64,000 nt of DNA from assembly GCA_947447895.1 (NCBI GenBank), contig CANFLM010000002.1:1-64000 (forward strand), in the 5' to 3' direction. This DNA comes from Hyphomicrobiales bacterium (GTDB taxonomy: Bacteria; Pseudomonadota; Alphaproteobacteria; Rhizobiales; Beijerinckiaceae). Under the pieces are notes generated by a model. The model had not been told where the DNA came from. It was given only the letters and a program-made list of their open reading frames with translations, and searched no databases. Positions 27,920 to 36,054 of the stretch are shown here, one piece after another; position 1 is the first letter of the stretch; the number at the start of each line of letters is the position of its first letter. A program made the position numbers and the translations under genes.

Positions 27920-28912
27920 ATGACCATGTCAATTTCGCGCCGTGTGTTTACTTTGGGTGCCGCCAGCGCCGCCCTGTCGATGCCTGCGATCGGAGCGCGT
28001 GCGCAAGCTACCGTCATCCGGTGGGGCGAATTGCTCGCCAATAGCCATCCGCAGGTGCAGATGGCCGAGCGGATCGCCAAAGAGGTCAAGGAAAAATCGG
28101 GCGGTCGGATCGACATCCAGCTGTTTCCCAATGGCCAGCTGGGTTCGGGCAAGGACATGATCGAGTCCGTTTCCTCGGGTGCTTTGCATCTGACCACTGA
28201 CGGCGCGGGGGCCCTGAGTGCCTTTCTGCCGCAATTGTCGGTGATCGAAGCGCCCTATCTGTGGCGCGATGCCGACCATCTGGCCAAGGTGAACCAATCG
28301 CCTTTGATGGCCAAGCTGAACACCGATCTGGTCGCCAAGCGCGGCATGCGCATGCTCAATGTCACCTATTACGGCAAGCGGCACCTGACATCGGGCAGCA
28401 AGAATGTGCAATCTCCGGCCGATATGGCGGGTTTCAAATTGCGCGTTCCCGCAGTGGATGTGTTTCTGGCGATGGCCGAGGCCTGGGGCGCACGCGCCAC
28501 GCCGATTGCTTTCCCCGAACTCTATCTGGCCCTGTCGCAAGGTGCGGTTGACGGTCAGGAAAATCCGCTGCCGACCATCCAGAGCGCCAAGCTGTTCGAG
28601 GTCCAGAAATATCTGATCCTGACCGAGCATATCATTACCCCGCGCATGATTATCGTGAATGACGCGTTCTGGAAGGGCCTTCCCGCCGCTGATCGCAGCC
28701 TGGTCGAAGCGGCTTTTAACGCCGGTGCGGCCTGGCAAGACAAGGAACTGCTTTCGCAAGAAGCCGGTCTGGTCAGCACCCTCAAGGGGCAGGGCATGAC
28801 GGTGGTCGAAGCCAAGGTCGATGACTGGCGCAAGCCCGTGATGGCCAGTGTGCCGAAAAAATTCGAGGAACGCTGGGGCAAAGGCACATTCGACGCCTTG
28901 GCTGCCCTGTAA
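27920..28912 (+). CDS. dctP: TRAP transporter solute-binding protein (DctP family)
   Basis: Periplasmic binding protein of 330 residues that delivers a carboxylate-type ligand to a TRAP permease. The signal peptide has a twin-arginine-like start (SISRRVFTLG) and ends at ARAQ. The DctP fold is seen in GGRIDIQLFPNGQLGSGKDMIE, TYYGKRHLTSG and the ligand-anchoring region GFKLRVPAVDVFLAMAEAWGARATPIAFPELYLAL. The conserved arginine (LRVP) usually contacts the ligand carboxylate, suggesting an organic acid. Strong ribosome site GAGAGGGAGAG. First of dctP-dctQ-dctM. Confidence 0.93.
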   Translation: MTMSISRRVFTLGAASAALSMPAIGARAQATVIRWGELLANSHPQVQMAERIAKEVKEKSGGRIDIQLFPNGQLGSGKDMIESVSSGALHLTTDGAGALSAFLPQLSVIEAPYLWRDADHLAKVNQSPLMAKLNTDLVAKRGMRMLNVTYYGKRHLTSGSKNVQSPADMAGFKLRVPAVDVFLAMAEAWGARATPIAFPELYLALSQGAVDGQENPLPTIQSAKLFEVQKYLILTEHIITPRMIIVNDAFWKGLPAADRSLVEAAFNAGAAWQDKELLSQEAGLVSTLKGQGMTVVEAKVDDWRKPVMASVPKKFEERWGKGTFDALAAL

Positions 28913-28937
28913 AGACCTGATCGCGGGCACAGACGGG

Positions 28938-28959
28938 TGCGGGGCATTATGGCCCCGCA
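28938..28959 (+). terminator. Intercistronic hairpin between dctP and dctQ
   Basis: Perfect 8-bp stem TGCGGGGC/GCCCCGCA (arms 28938-28945 and 28952-28959) with a 6-base loop, followed by A's rather than T's. It therefore more likely protects the dctP mRNA 3' end or attenuates readthrough than fully terminates, which would give an excess of binding protein over permease. Confidence 0.5.
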
Positions 28960-28972
28960 AAAGGGGACAGAG

Positions 28973-29476
28973 ATGAGGTTCCAGGCTGTTTACGCCGCCC
29001 TGCAACGGGCCATGGCGGTCTTTGATGATTGGGTGTCCCAAACAGCCAAGCTCTTTGTCGTGGCACTCCTGCTGACGGTGCTTGCGGGGGTGTTCTGGCG
29101 CGGCTTTGGCTATCCTCTGAGCTGGACGGATGAGGCCAGCGGCTATCTGATGGTCTGGACGGCCTGTCTGGGTTGGATCATGGCAACGCGCCGACATGCC
29201 CATATCCATATCCGTTTTTTTCAGGACCACATGCCCGGATCGATGCGGCAGCCCTGCTTGCTGCTGATCGAGCTGATGGTGTGTGTGTTCGGATGCTTTG
29301 TTGCCTTCAAAAGCGTACATCTGGTTCTGGTCAATTCGGATATCGAGGCCATCAGCATGCCGATTTCTGCGGCGTGGCTCTATGTGCCTTTGCTGCCTGC
29401 GGGTCTGGTGACGGCGGGACAGGCGCTGGTTGATTTCTGCCGGCATTGGGGCGGCAAGACGGAGACCGCATCATGA
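28973..29476 (+). CDS. dctQ: TRAP transporter small permease (DctQ family)
   Basis: Four-helix inner membrane subunit of 167 residues. The family pattern WTDEASGYLMVWTACLGWIMATRRHAHI (about 41-68) is clear, as are the last helices SMPISAAWLYVPLLPAG. The ATG at 28973 has AAGGGGAC upstream. Its stop overlaps the dctM start (ATGA), so the two permease subunits are translated in step. Confidence 0.92.
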   Translation: MRFQAVYAALQRAMAVFDDWVSQTAKLFVVALLLTVLAGVFWRGFGYPLSWTDEASGYLMVWTACLGWIMATRRHAHIHIRFFQDHMPGSMRQPCLLLIELMVCVFGCFVAFKSVHLVLVNSDIEAISMPISAAWLYVPLLPAGLVTAGQALVDFCRHWGGKTETAS

Positions 29477-30753
29477 CGGCCATGATGCTGAAAATTGCCG
29501 GTGTCTGGCTGATCACGATCTTGGCTGGTTTGCCCCTGTTCGTGTCGATGGGGCTGGCCTGTCTGGTGTTTCTCCTGCTGGCCGGAATGCCCGTGACAGT
29601 GCTGCCGCAAAAAATGGCGGGGTCGATCAATTCCTTCCCGATCATCGCCGCGCCTTTGTTCATTCTGATGGGCAATATTCTGGCCGCCGCGCAACTGACC
29701 GACAAGATTGTCGCTTTTGCCAGCGCGGTGATCGGCTGGGTGCGCGGGGGTTATGCCCATGCCAGCATTCTGACCAGTATGATTTTTGCGGGCATGGTGG
29801 GTTCTGCCGTTGCCGATGCGGCGGGCGCGGGCGCAATCGAGGTGCGCGCGATGCGCAAGGCGGGGTACCGGCCCGAAACCGCCGCCTCGATTACGGCGGC
29901 GGCGGCCACCATCGGCCCGATCATTCCGCCCTCACTGCCGATGGTCATTTACGGGGTGACGGCGGATGTCTCGATCGGCAAATTGTTTCTCGCAGGGGTG
30001 ATCCCCGGCCTCCTGATGGGGCTTGCCCTGATGGTGATGGTGTCGCTGGTGGCGCGGCGCGAGGGCATGGGCCGCAAGGCCTTTGTTGGTTTCAAAGTGG
30101 TGGGAACCACATTTTTGCGCGGTTTTTTTGCCCTGATGACGCCGGTCGTGATTTTGGGCGGTATCTTTGGCGGCTTTTTCACCCCGACTGAAGCCGCCGC
30201 TGTGGCCTGTCTCTATGCGCTGTTTCTGGGTTTTGTTGTCTACCGCACCCTGACCTGGCAGCATATCGGCCCCATTCTGACGGAGACGGCTGAAACCACC
30301 GGTCTTGTGCTGGTGCTGGTGATGGCTGCGGGGGCGTTGGGCTGGTGCATTTCCATTTCGCGCCTGCCCCAGACGCTGACCCCGATGATTCTGGAGACGA
30401 TCAAGGATCCTCTGGTCTTTCTGCTGATGGCGAACCTCTTGATGCTGCTGATCGGCTGTTTCATGGAAGCTTTGGCCGCCATGCTGATCCTGATCCCGAT
30501 CCTCGTGCCTGCCGCCATCAGTTTCGGGATCAATCCTGTCCAGTTCGGTGTCATCATGGTGTTGAACCTCATTCTGGGCACGATCCACCCGCCCATCGGG
30601 GTGGTGCTGTTTGTGGTCACCCGCATTGCCGATGTGTCGTTTGAAACCATGTCCCGCGCCATTCTGCCCTGGCTGATCCCGCTGGTGGTCGTGCTGCTGG
30701 CCATCACGGTCTGGCCACCGCTGACGCTGTGGCTGCCCTCGCTTTATTTCTGA
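29473..30753 (+). CDS. dctM: TRAP transporter large permease (DctM family)
   Basis: Sodium-coupled transport subunit of 426 residues with about 12 helices. Family motifs: NSFPIIAAPLFILMGNI, GGYAHASILTSMIFAGMVGSAVADAAGAGAIEV, ATIGPIIPPSLPMVIYG, and LNLILGTIHPPIG. Coupled to dctQ. The next gene, a deacetylase, starts only 20 bases downstream, so the transporter and the envelope cassette may share a transcript. Confidence 0.94.
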   Translation: MTAMMLKIAGVWLITILAGLPLFVSMGLACLVFLLLAGMPVTVLPQKMAGSINSFPIIAAPLFILMGNILAAAQLTDKIVAFASAVIGWVRGGYAHASILTSMIFAGMVGSAVADAAGAGAIEVRAMRKAGYRPETAASITAAAATIGPIIPPSLPMVIYGVTADVSIGKLFLAGVIPGLLMGLALMVMVSLVARREGMGRKAFVGFKVVGTTFLRGFFALMTPVVILGGIFGGFFTPTEAAAVACLYALFLGFVVYRTLTWQHIGPILTETAETTGLVLVLVMAAGALGWCISISRLPQTLTPMILETIKDPLVFLLMANLLMLLIGCFMEALAAMLILIPILVPAAISFGINPVQFGVIMVLNLILGTIHPPIGVVLFVVTRIADVSFETMSRAILPWLIPLVVVLLAITVWPPLTLWLPSLYF

Positions 30754-30773
30754 GTTTTGTTGTACACAGACTG

Positions 30774-31556
30774 ATGGACAGCGTGAATCAGCAGCCGAGC
30801 ATTGTGCGGGACTGCCCGTGTTACAGCCAAATTTCAGGGATCAACCGGCGGGCGGTGCTGGGCTTTGCCGCCACAGCCATGGTCGCGGCTTCTTCTGTCT
30901 GCGCGGCAGGCGAGCATCCGGTTGAACCCCCTCTGACATTGCCGCTTGATCGGGGAGTGGCGTCCCCCGTCGCTTTGACCCTTGATGCCTGTTCGGGCGG
31001 TTTTGACGTCCATCTTTTGCAAGCGCTGATTGACTGGAAGGTCCCAGCTACCATTTTTGTCACGGGCATCTGGCTGGCCCGTCATCCGCAAGCTCTGGCG
31101 CAGATGATGGCGCATCCCCGCTTGTTTCAGTTCGGCAATCACGGTGCGCGCCATCAGGCAATGGTGCTGGGAGAGCGGCTTATCTACGGGCAAAAAACCG
31201 TCGGTACGATTGATGCGGCCCGCGAGGAGGTGCTGGAAGGCGGAAGGCTGATCGAGCAGGCCACCGGTGTCCGGCCGAAATGGTTTCGCGGCGCGACGGC
31301 CCTTTACAGCCCGTCTTTGCTGCCGATGATCGGGTCATGGGGCTATCGGGTGGCAGGCTTCTCGCTCAATGGGGATGCAGGGGCCAGCCTGCCGGCCCAA
31401 GCGGTGGCAGCACGGATCGGCCGGGCCAAAGCCGGCGATGTGATCATCGCCCATATTAACCAGCCGCAGCGCTCGAGCGGGATGGGCGTGATCGGCGGAG
31501 TGAAACGGCTTGTTGACCAAGGATTCACCTTTACCTCACTCGATGCAAATGTTTGA
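30774..31556 (+). CDS. Exported polysaccharide deacetylase (NodB-type), variant motif
   Basis: Carbohydrate esterase family 4-like protein of 260 residues with a twin-arginine-type export signal (GINRRAVLGFAATAMVAASSVCAAG, about 24-48). Motif 1 reads VALTLDACSGGFD rather than the usual TFDDG, a variant found in some CE4 members, and motif 2 is GNHGARH, with both metal-binding histidines. MTF3-like FRGATALYSP and a late IIAHINQP histidine complete the set. A deacetylase acting on a periplasmic or cell-wall glycan is likely. First gene of the SGNH/MBOAT cassette; start ATG at 30774 chosen, ribosome site weak. Confidence 0.82.
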   Translation: MDSVNQQPSIVRDCPCYSQISGINRRAVLGFAATAMVAASSVCAAGEHPVEPPLTLPLDRGVASPVALTLDACSGGFDVHLLQALIDWKVPATIFVTGIWLARHPQALAQMMAHPRLFQFGNHGARHQAMVLGERLIYGQKTVGTIDAAREEVLEGGRLIEQATGVRPKWFRGATALYSPSLLPMIGSWGYRVAGFSLNGDAGASLPAQAVAARIGRAKAGDVIIAHINQPQRSSGMGVIGGVKRLVDQGFTFTSLDANV

Positions 31557-31636
31557 GCTTGAAATCGCTGAAAACTGTTGCTCTTGGTGTGAAATCATCG
31601 CATTTGATCGAACCGCCCTCTAAATTTTCCGATTTC

Positions 31637-32302
31637 ATGTCCCGTATTGTTCCCGCCCTTCTGTGTGCTTTTGGTTTGCTGGTCAGCATGGCCGTGCCCG
31701 CCACCGTGCGCGCCGAATACTATGTTGCCGGTGACAGCATCGGCATGGGGGTCGGCATGGCCTCGCAATTGCCGTCGGTGGCGGCCATTTCCATCGCGAT
31801 CCGCGGCCCCAAAATCATCGACCAGTTGCGTGCCGTTCCTGCAGGCTCGACCGTCTTCCTGAGTCTCGGCACCAATGATGCGGTGTCCAATCTGGTCAAA
31901 GGCGGGGCGGATCTCGATCGGCTCGTGGCTTTTGCGCATGACCAGCGTTTGAAAATCTTCTGGATCGGCCCGCCTTGCGTGCTCAAGCCCTGGGACGAGA
32001 GTGCCAAGAAACTGGATGAATCTTTGCGTGCCGATCTGGCCAGAACCGGGATCATCTATGTCGGCATGCGCTCCCCGGCCCTGTGCGACCCGGCTGTGCG
32101 GGCGAAGGACGGCATCCATTTTACCATGACGGGCTATCGCATGATGTGGCAATTGGCCGCGGAAGCAGCCCATATCAAGCCGGTGGTGCAGCCTGCCCCG
32201 GTCCATGCAGGGGCCTCCCATGCCGTCCCACCGAAAAAGAAACGGAAAAAACCCCTGAAAAAGGTCGGGGCGCCGGCCGCAACGTCAGGTGCGGCCAAAT
32301 GA
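31637..32302 (+). CDS. Exported SGNH/GDSL hydrolase with basic tail
   Basis: First of three SGNH-fold proteins in a row. The 221-residue product has a signal peptide (about 1-26, ending VRA), block I VAGDSIGMG (nucleophile Ser), block III LGTNDAV (Asn), and block V KDGIHFTMTGY (Asp/His). It ends in a Lys/Pro-rich tail (PPKKKRKKPLKK). It is expected to transfer or remove acyl groups on a periplasmic glycan. A TTG overlapping the deacetylase stop is a possible alternative start, but the signal peptide supports the ATG at 31637. Confidence 0.8.
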   Translation: MSRIVPALLCAFGLLVSMAVPATVRAEYYVAGDSIGMGVGMASQLPSVAAISIAIRGPKIIDQLRAVPAGSTVFLSLGTNDAVSNLVKGGADLDRLVAFAHDQRLKIFWIGPPCVLKPWDESAKKLDESLRADLARTGIIYVGMRSPALCDPAVRAKDGIHFTMTGYRMMWQLAAEAAHIKPVVQPAPVHAGASHAVPPKKKRKKPLKKVGAPAATSGAAK

Positions 32303-33072
32303 GGTTGACGGAACGGATGCGAAGGCATGCCTCATGGCTGGCGGGTTTGGTGATGATGTCGGTCTCCGGCCTGATCTCCCCTGCGCTGGCGCAACCGGAG
32401 CCGCCGCATCTGGCCTTTATCGGCGATTCGATGAGTGATGGCCTGTGGGGCGGCTTTATCCGTCTGGCCACCAAAAATGCCTGCCTCTCCGCCATATCCT
32501 ACGAGCGGCACGGCAAAAACGGGATCGGACTGGTGCGGATGGACCAGGCCGATCTGGTGCGCGATTTCCTGTCCATCGTGCAAAAAACCGCCAGTCCGAA
32601 AGTGATTGTTCTGTCGGTCGGCTTGAATGACCGTCAGGATGCGTGGTTCGGCGACCGCACCCGTATTCCCTATGGCAGCGAGGAATGGACGGTGTTCTAC
32701 AAAACCCGTCTGACCCAGATGATGGATGCCGCCGAGGCCGCTGACCAGGGTCTGGTTATTCTGGGCCTGCCGGTGCTGCGCGAGGCCAAGGCCAATGACG
32801 ATGCGCTCGCCAAAAACAGATTGCTGGCCGATGTGGTCAAGGCCTATGGCAAGCCGTCGATCGTGTTTCTGCCAAGTCCGCTTGATCCGGCCGAGGGGGC
32901 GCAGGCTTTCAAATCCTATGACCGGATCGGTGGCAGTCTGACCCAGATGCGCGCATCCGATGGCGTGCATTTTACCCAAGCCGGTTATGACTATCTGACA
33001 CAAAGCCTGTTGCCGGCCATTCTGGCTGTGCTGCAGCAAAAGGGCTGGACGCCGGCGGGGCCCTGCCCTTGA
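32299..33072 (+). CDS. DUF459-family SGNH hydrolase, exported
   Basis: Second SGNH protein, 257 residues. Signal peptide about 1-32 (ending SPALA-Q), then block I FIGDSMSDGLWGG, block III VGLNDRQ, and block V SDGVHFTQAGYDYL, so the Ser-Gly-Asn-His set is complete. The sequence matches DUF459, found mainly in alphaproteobacteria. The ATG overlaps the preceding stop (ATGA). Likely periplasmic esterase or acetyltransferase; substrate unknown. Confidence 0.84.
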   Translation: MRLTERMRRHASWLAGLVMMSVSGLISPALAQPEPPHLAFIGDSMSDGLWGGFIRLATKNACLSAISYERHGKNGIGLVRMDQADLVRDFLSIVQKTASPKVIVLSVGLNDRQDAWFGDRTRIPYGSEEWTVFYKTRLTQMMDAAEAADQGLVILGLPVLREAKANDDALAKNRLLADVVKAYGKPSIVFLPSPLDPAEGAQAFKSYDRIGGSLTQMRASDGVHFTQAGYDYLTQSLLPAILAVLQQKGWTPAGPCP

Positions 33073-34349
33073 GTTCGCGCAACCCGCTGCCATTTGGCTG
33101 GGGTCCGGTTGTTCTGGCATTGGTGCTGTTGAGCCTGCTGGCACTAAAACTCACGAAAAACCTGATCGACGACCATCCCGAAGGGATCGGGGCCTGGCTC
33201 TCCTCTGTGCTGTCGGAGCCAGAGGACAGACCGGCTGAAACCGTCCGAAAGGGGCAGGCCACGCCGATTGTCATGGCCATTTTGGGGGACAGCCATGTGG
33301 CCGCCGATCTGTTCAGCGGGCATATCCGCTCCCTGCTGCAGCAGCATTATGGCGAGGCCAACGGGCTGCTCCTGCCGCTGGGCCAACCGCATCCGGGGAT
33401 CAGAAGCGGGGCGGTCACCGTGCAGGCCTCCCCCGGATGGTCCTACCGGACGGTCATGAATGCTCCGGCCGATACACGCTATCTGCTGTCGGGTTCACTG
33501 GCGGAAACCAGCGCGCCGGACCAGACCCTGTTGTGGCAAACCCGCCGCCATCCATTGGCCTTCGGGACCATCGAACTGCTGTTCCAGACCGGCCCGCAGG
33601 CCGGCGAGATCGAGCTTGCCCTCGATGGCGAGTCCGTCGGCCAGTTCGATCTGGCGCGCCCCGTCGAGGGGATCGTGGCGATTCCGCTACACCCGAAAGC
33701 AGGCGGTGACGGTGCCTTTCGCTCTGTGTTGCTGACCACCCGTACGGCCAGGCCGGTTGTGCTGTTGCAGGTGCTGGTCAGGCCACTGGCGGCGGGGATC
33801 AGCGTGATCAGCACCGGCTATCCGGGCGCGACATTTTCGGTGCTCGACCGGCTGGAGACCGCGCGCTTCGATCAGGCCTTGCAGCAGCTCAAGCCCGATC
33901 TGCTGGTGCTGGCTTTCGGGACCAATGAGGGGTTTGACGACCATCTGGCTATGCCGCGCTACCAGCAACTGCTGGCGCGCCAGATCAACCGGTTCAGAAC
34001 ATTGTTGCCGCAGACGCAGCTTGTGCTGATCTCCCCTCCGGTCGGGGGCAGGGCCAATGCCACACAGGATTGCGGTTGGCTGGAGCCGCCCAAACTGGCA
34101 CTGGTGCGGCAGGCGCAGGACCAGCTGGCCCAAAGCCAGGCGCTGCCGATCTGGTCCTGGGCGCAGATCATGCCGCAAAGCTGTGCAGGACATCAATGGA
34201 CACTTGATCAGCCGCGCCTGATGGCCGATGACCATATCCATCTGACCGGCGAGGGGTATCGCCGGAGCGCCGAGGCTTTTGTGACATTTGTGATGCCTGT
34301 GATTGACCGGACCATCAGGGAGCGCAACGATGCTGTTCCCAAGCACTGA
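33069..34349 (+). CDS. Membrane-anchored SGNH hydrolase, larger type
   Basis: Third SGNH protein, 426 residues, with an N-terminal transmembrane anchor (about 12-28). It has block I MAILGDSHVAADL near 70, an inserted beta-rich domain (about 120-240; LLFQTGPQAGEIELALDGES), block III LAFGTNEGFDD near 280, and block V DDHIHLTGEGY. The insertion resembles the carbohydrate-binding module seen in some acetyltransferase-associated SGNH proteins (structural inference). The start is probably a TTG overlapping the preceding stop (TTGA). Its 3' end overlaps the MBOAT gene by 20 bases. Confidence 0.8.
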   Translation: MSSRNPLPFGWGPVVLALVLLSLLALKLTKNLIDDHPEGIGAWLSSVLSEPEDRPAETVRKGQATPIVMAILGDSHVAADLFSGHIRSLLQQHYGEANGLLLPLGQPHPGIRSGAVTVQASPGWSYRTVMNAPADTRYLLSGSLAETSAPDQTLLWQTRRHPLAFGTIELLFQTGPQAGEIELALDGESVGQFDLARPVEGIVAIPLHPKAGGDGAFRSVLLTTRTARPVVLLQVLVRPLAAGISVISTGYPGATFSVLDRLETARFDQALQQLKPDLLVLAFGTNEGFDDHLAMPRYQQLLARQINRFRTLLPQTQLVLISPPVGGRANATQDCGWLEPPKLALVRQAQDQLAQSQALPIWSWAQIMPQSCAGHQWTLDQPRLMADDHIHLTGEGYRRSAEAFVTFVMPVIDRTIRERNDAVPKH

Positions 34350-35748
34350 ATTTGCTGTTTTTTTCGGATGTGTCTGGTCTGTATCCTGGCTGTTGCGCGA
34401 GGCCAATACGGCGCGCAAATCCTTTCTGGTTCTGGCCAGCCTGCTGTTTTACGCCGCTTGGGATGCCCGTTTCGTGGTGATGCTGCTGGCGGTGGCGGTG
34501 CTGATGCTGGTCTGCGGACAATGGATCGACCGCAATACGGCGCGGCGGCGGCGGGCCAGCATCACCAGCGCAGGCATCATCGTGTTGCTGGCCGTGCTGG
34601 GCTATTTCAAATATGCCGATCTGCTGATTGCCTCGGCCATGCAGTTCGCCGATCTGCTCGGCGTTCCGCTCGATCTGCTTCTGGTGGACGTGGCGGTGCC
34701 GGTCGCCATTTCATTTTTCACCTTCCACGCGATTTCCTATCTGGTCGATGTCCATAAAAACACCATCAAGGCTTCCACCAGCCTGCTGGATCTGACGCTC
34801 TATATCAGCTTCTTCCCGCATCTGGTGGCGGGTCCGATTGTGCGGGCCCGCGAGTTCTTGCCGCAACTGGCTGCGTCACCACGCCAGATGCCGATCCCGC
34901 TCGGGGCATCGCTGGCACTGATCATCGGCGGTCTGTTCAAAAAGGTGGTGATTGCCAATTATCTGGCGACCGCTTTGGTCGATCCGGTCTATGTCGATCC
35001 CTCGCGCGCATCCATGCAGGAAGTCTGGGGAGCCTTTTACGGCTATGCGCTGGTGATCTATTGCGATTTCAGCGCCTATACCGATATTGCCATCGGGATT
35101 GCCAGCCTGTTCGGCTACCGTTTCCCGCAAAATTTCGACCAGCCCTATCGTGCGCTGTCGGTGCAGGATTTCTGGAACCGCTGGCACATCACTTTGTCGC
35201 ACTGGTTGCGCGACTATCTGTATATTCCGCTTGGTGGCAACCGGCTCGGACGCTGGCTGACGGTGCGCAATCTGATGGTCACCATGCTTCTGGGCGGGTT
35301 GTGGCATGGCGCCAGCGGCACCTTCATCCTGTGGGGCGGGCTGCATGGTCTGGCGTTGATGGTCCATTACGGCTGGGCGCGGACACAGACGGCCCGTGAC
35401 TGGCGCGACCACCCCCATTATCAGGCCGCATGCTGGTGCGTGACCTTCCACACGGTCTGCCTGTTGTGGATCCTGTTCCGCTCGCCCGATCTGGACACAG
35501 CCGGACAGTTTCTCACGGCTTTGGTCCATGCGCCGGTTGCCGCGGGCGGCTTGTCGACGACCCTGCTGCTGCTGTTAGCCCTCGGCGCCCTGACGCAGAT
35601 CGTCCCGAAACAGGTCTGGGCGGGATTGGCGCAGGATTTCGAGCAAAAGCCGGTGGCACTGCAAAGCGTGCTGGTGGCTGTGGCTTTATTGGGTTTGCTG
35701 CTGATTGCCCCGACCAATGCCGCGCCCTTTATCTATTTCAGGTTCTGA
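34330..35748 (+). CDS. MBOAT family O-acyltransferase (AlgI/PatA-like)
   Basis: Polytopic membrane acyltransferase of 472 residues that moves acyl groups, usually acetyl, across the inner membrane. Family motifs: SFFTFHAISYLVDVHK, LTLYISFFPHLVAGPIVRA, SVQDFWNRWHITLSHWLRDYLYIPLGGNR, and GGLWHGASGTFILWGGLHG containing the catalytic histidine. AlgI and PatA pass the group to periplasmic SGNH proteins (AlgJ/AlgX, PatB), which fits the three SGNH genes directly upstream. Confidence 0.92.
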   Translation: MLFPSTEFAVFFGCVWSVSWLLREANTARKSFLVLASLLFYAAWDARFVVMLLAVAVLMLVCGQWIDRNTARRRRASITSAGIIVLLAVLGYFKYADLLIASAMQFADLLGVPLDLLLVDVAVPVAISFFTFHAISYLVDVHKNTIKASTSLLDLTLYISFFPHLVAGPIVRAREFLPQLAASPRQMPIPLGASLALIIGGLFKKVVIANYLATALVDPVYVDPSRASMQEVWGAFYGYALVIYCDFSAYTDIAIGIASLFGYRFPQNFDQPYRALSVQDFWNRWHITLSHWLRDYLYIPLGGNRLGRWLTVRNLMVTMLLGGLWHGASGTFILWGGLHGLALMVHYGWARTQTARDWRDHPHYQAACWCVTFHTVCLLWILFRSPDLDTAGQFLTALVHAPVAAGGLSTTLLLLLALGALTQIVPKQVWAGLAQDFEQKPVALQSVLVAVALLGLLLIAPTNAAPFIYFRF

Positions 35749-35755
35749 GGTGATG

Positions 35756-36025
35756 ATGGACCAGGCAAGGGACACTCTGTCGCAACAGTCTTCGATCCGG
35801 CGGGCGATGCTGGTGATCTATCCGGCCTTGCTGGTGGCTTGGCTGGCTTTTCCGGGACTGGTGCGGGATTGGGCCAGCGAACGGGCCGCGCAGGGTCTCT
35901 TGCCGCAAGCCCTGATGCCTGTATTCGAGACTGTGGTGGTCCTGTCCGAACAGATCGGTGTGTCACCGGTCATGCAACAGTGGCATGACCGTCTGAATGC
36001 GCGTCTCGACGAGCGGATCCGCTAG
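35756..36025 (+). CDS. Small membrane protein at the end of the acylation cassette
   Basis: Unrecognised 89-residue protein: about 18 cytosolic residues, one hydrophobic segment (about 19-36, MLVIYPALLVAWLAFPG), and a C-terminal part likely to be periplasmic, ending in a charged DRLNARLDERIR helix. TGAGG sits 5 bases before the ATG at 35756; ATG 35753 is adjacent. Its position 7 bases after the MBOAT stop suggests a subunit or scaffold of the acylation machinery (inference). Confidence 0.6.
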   Translation: MDQARDTLSQQSSIRRAMLVIYPALLVAWLAFPGLVRDWASERAAQGLLPQALMPVFETVVVLSEQIGVSPVMQQWHDRLNARLDERIR

Positions 36026-36054
36026 GCTTCAACCGCGTTCCCTAGTCTCGTTCC

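Noticed and set aside
31553-31636. N-terminal extension of the first SGNH gene from a TTG overlapping the deacetylase stop
   Set aside because: The extension would bury the clear signal peptide that begins at 31637; kept only as an alternative.
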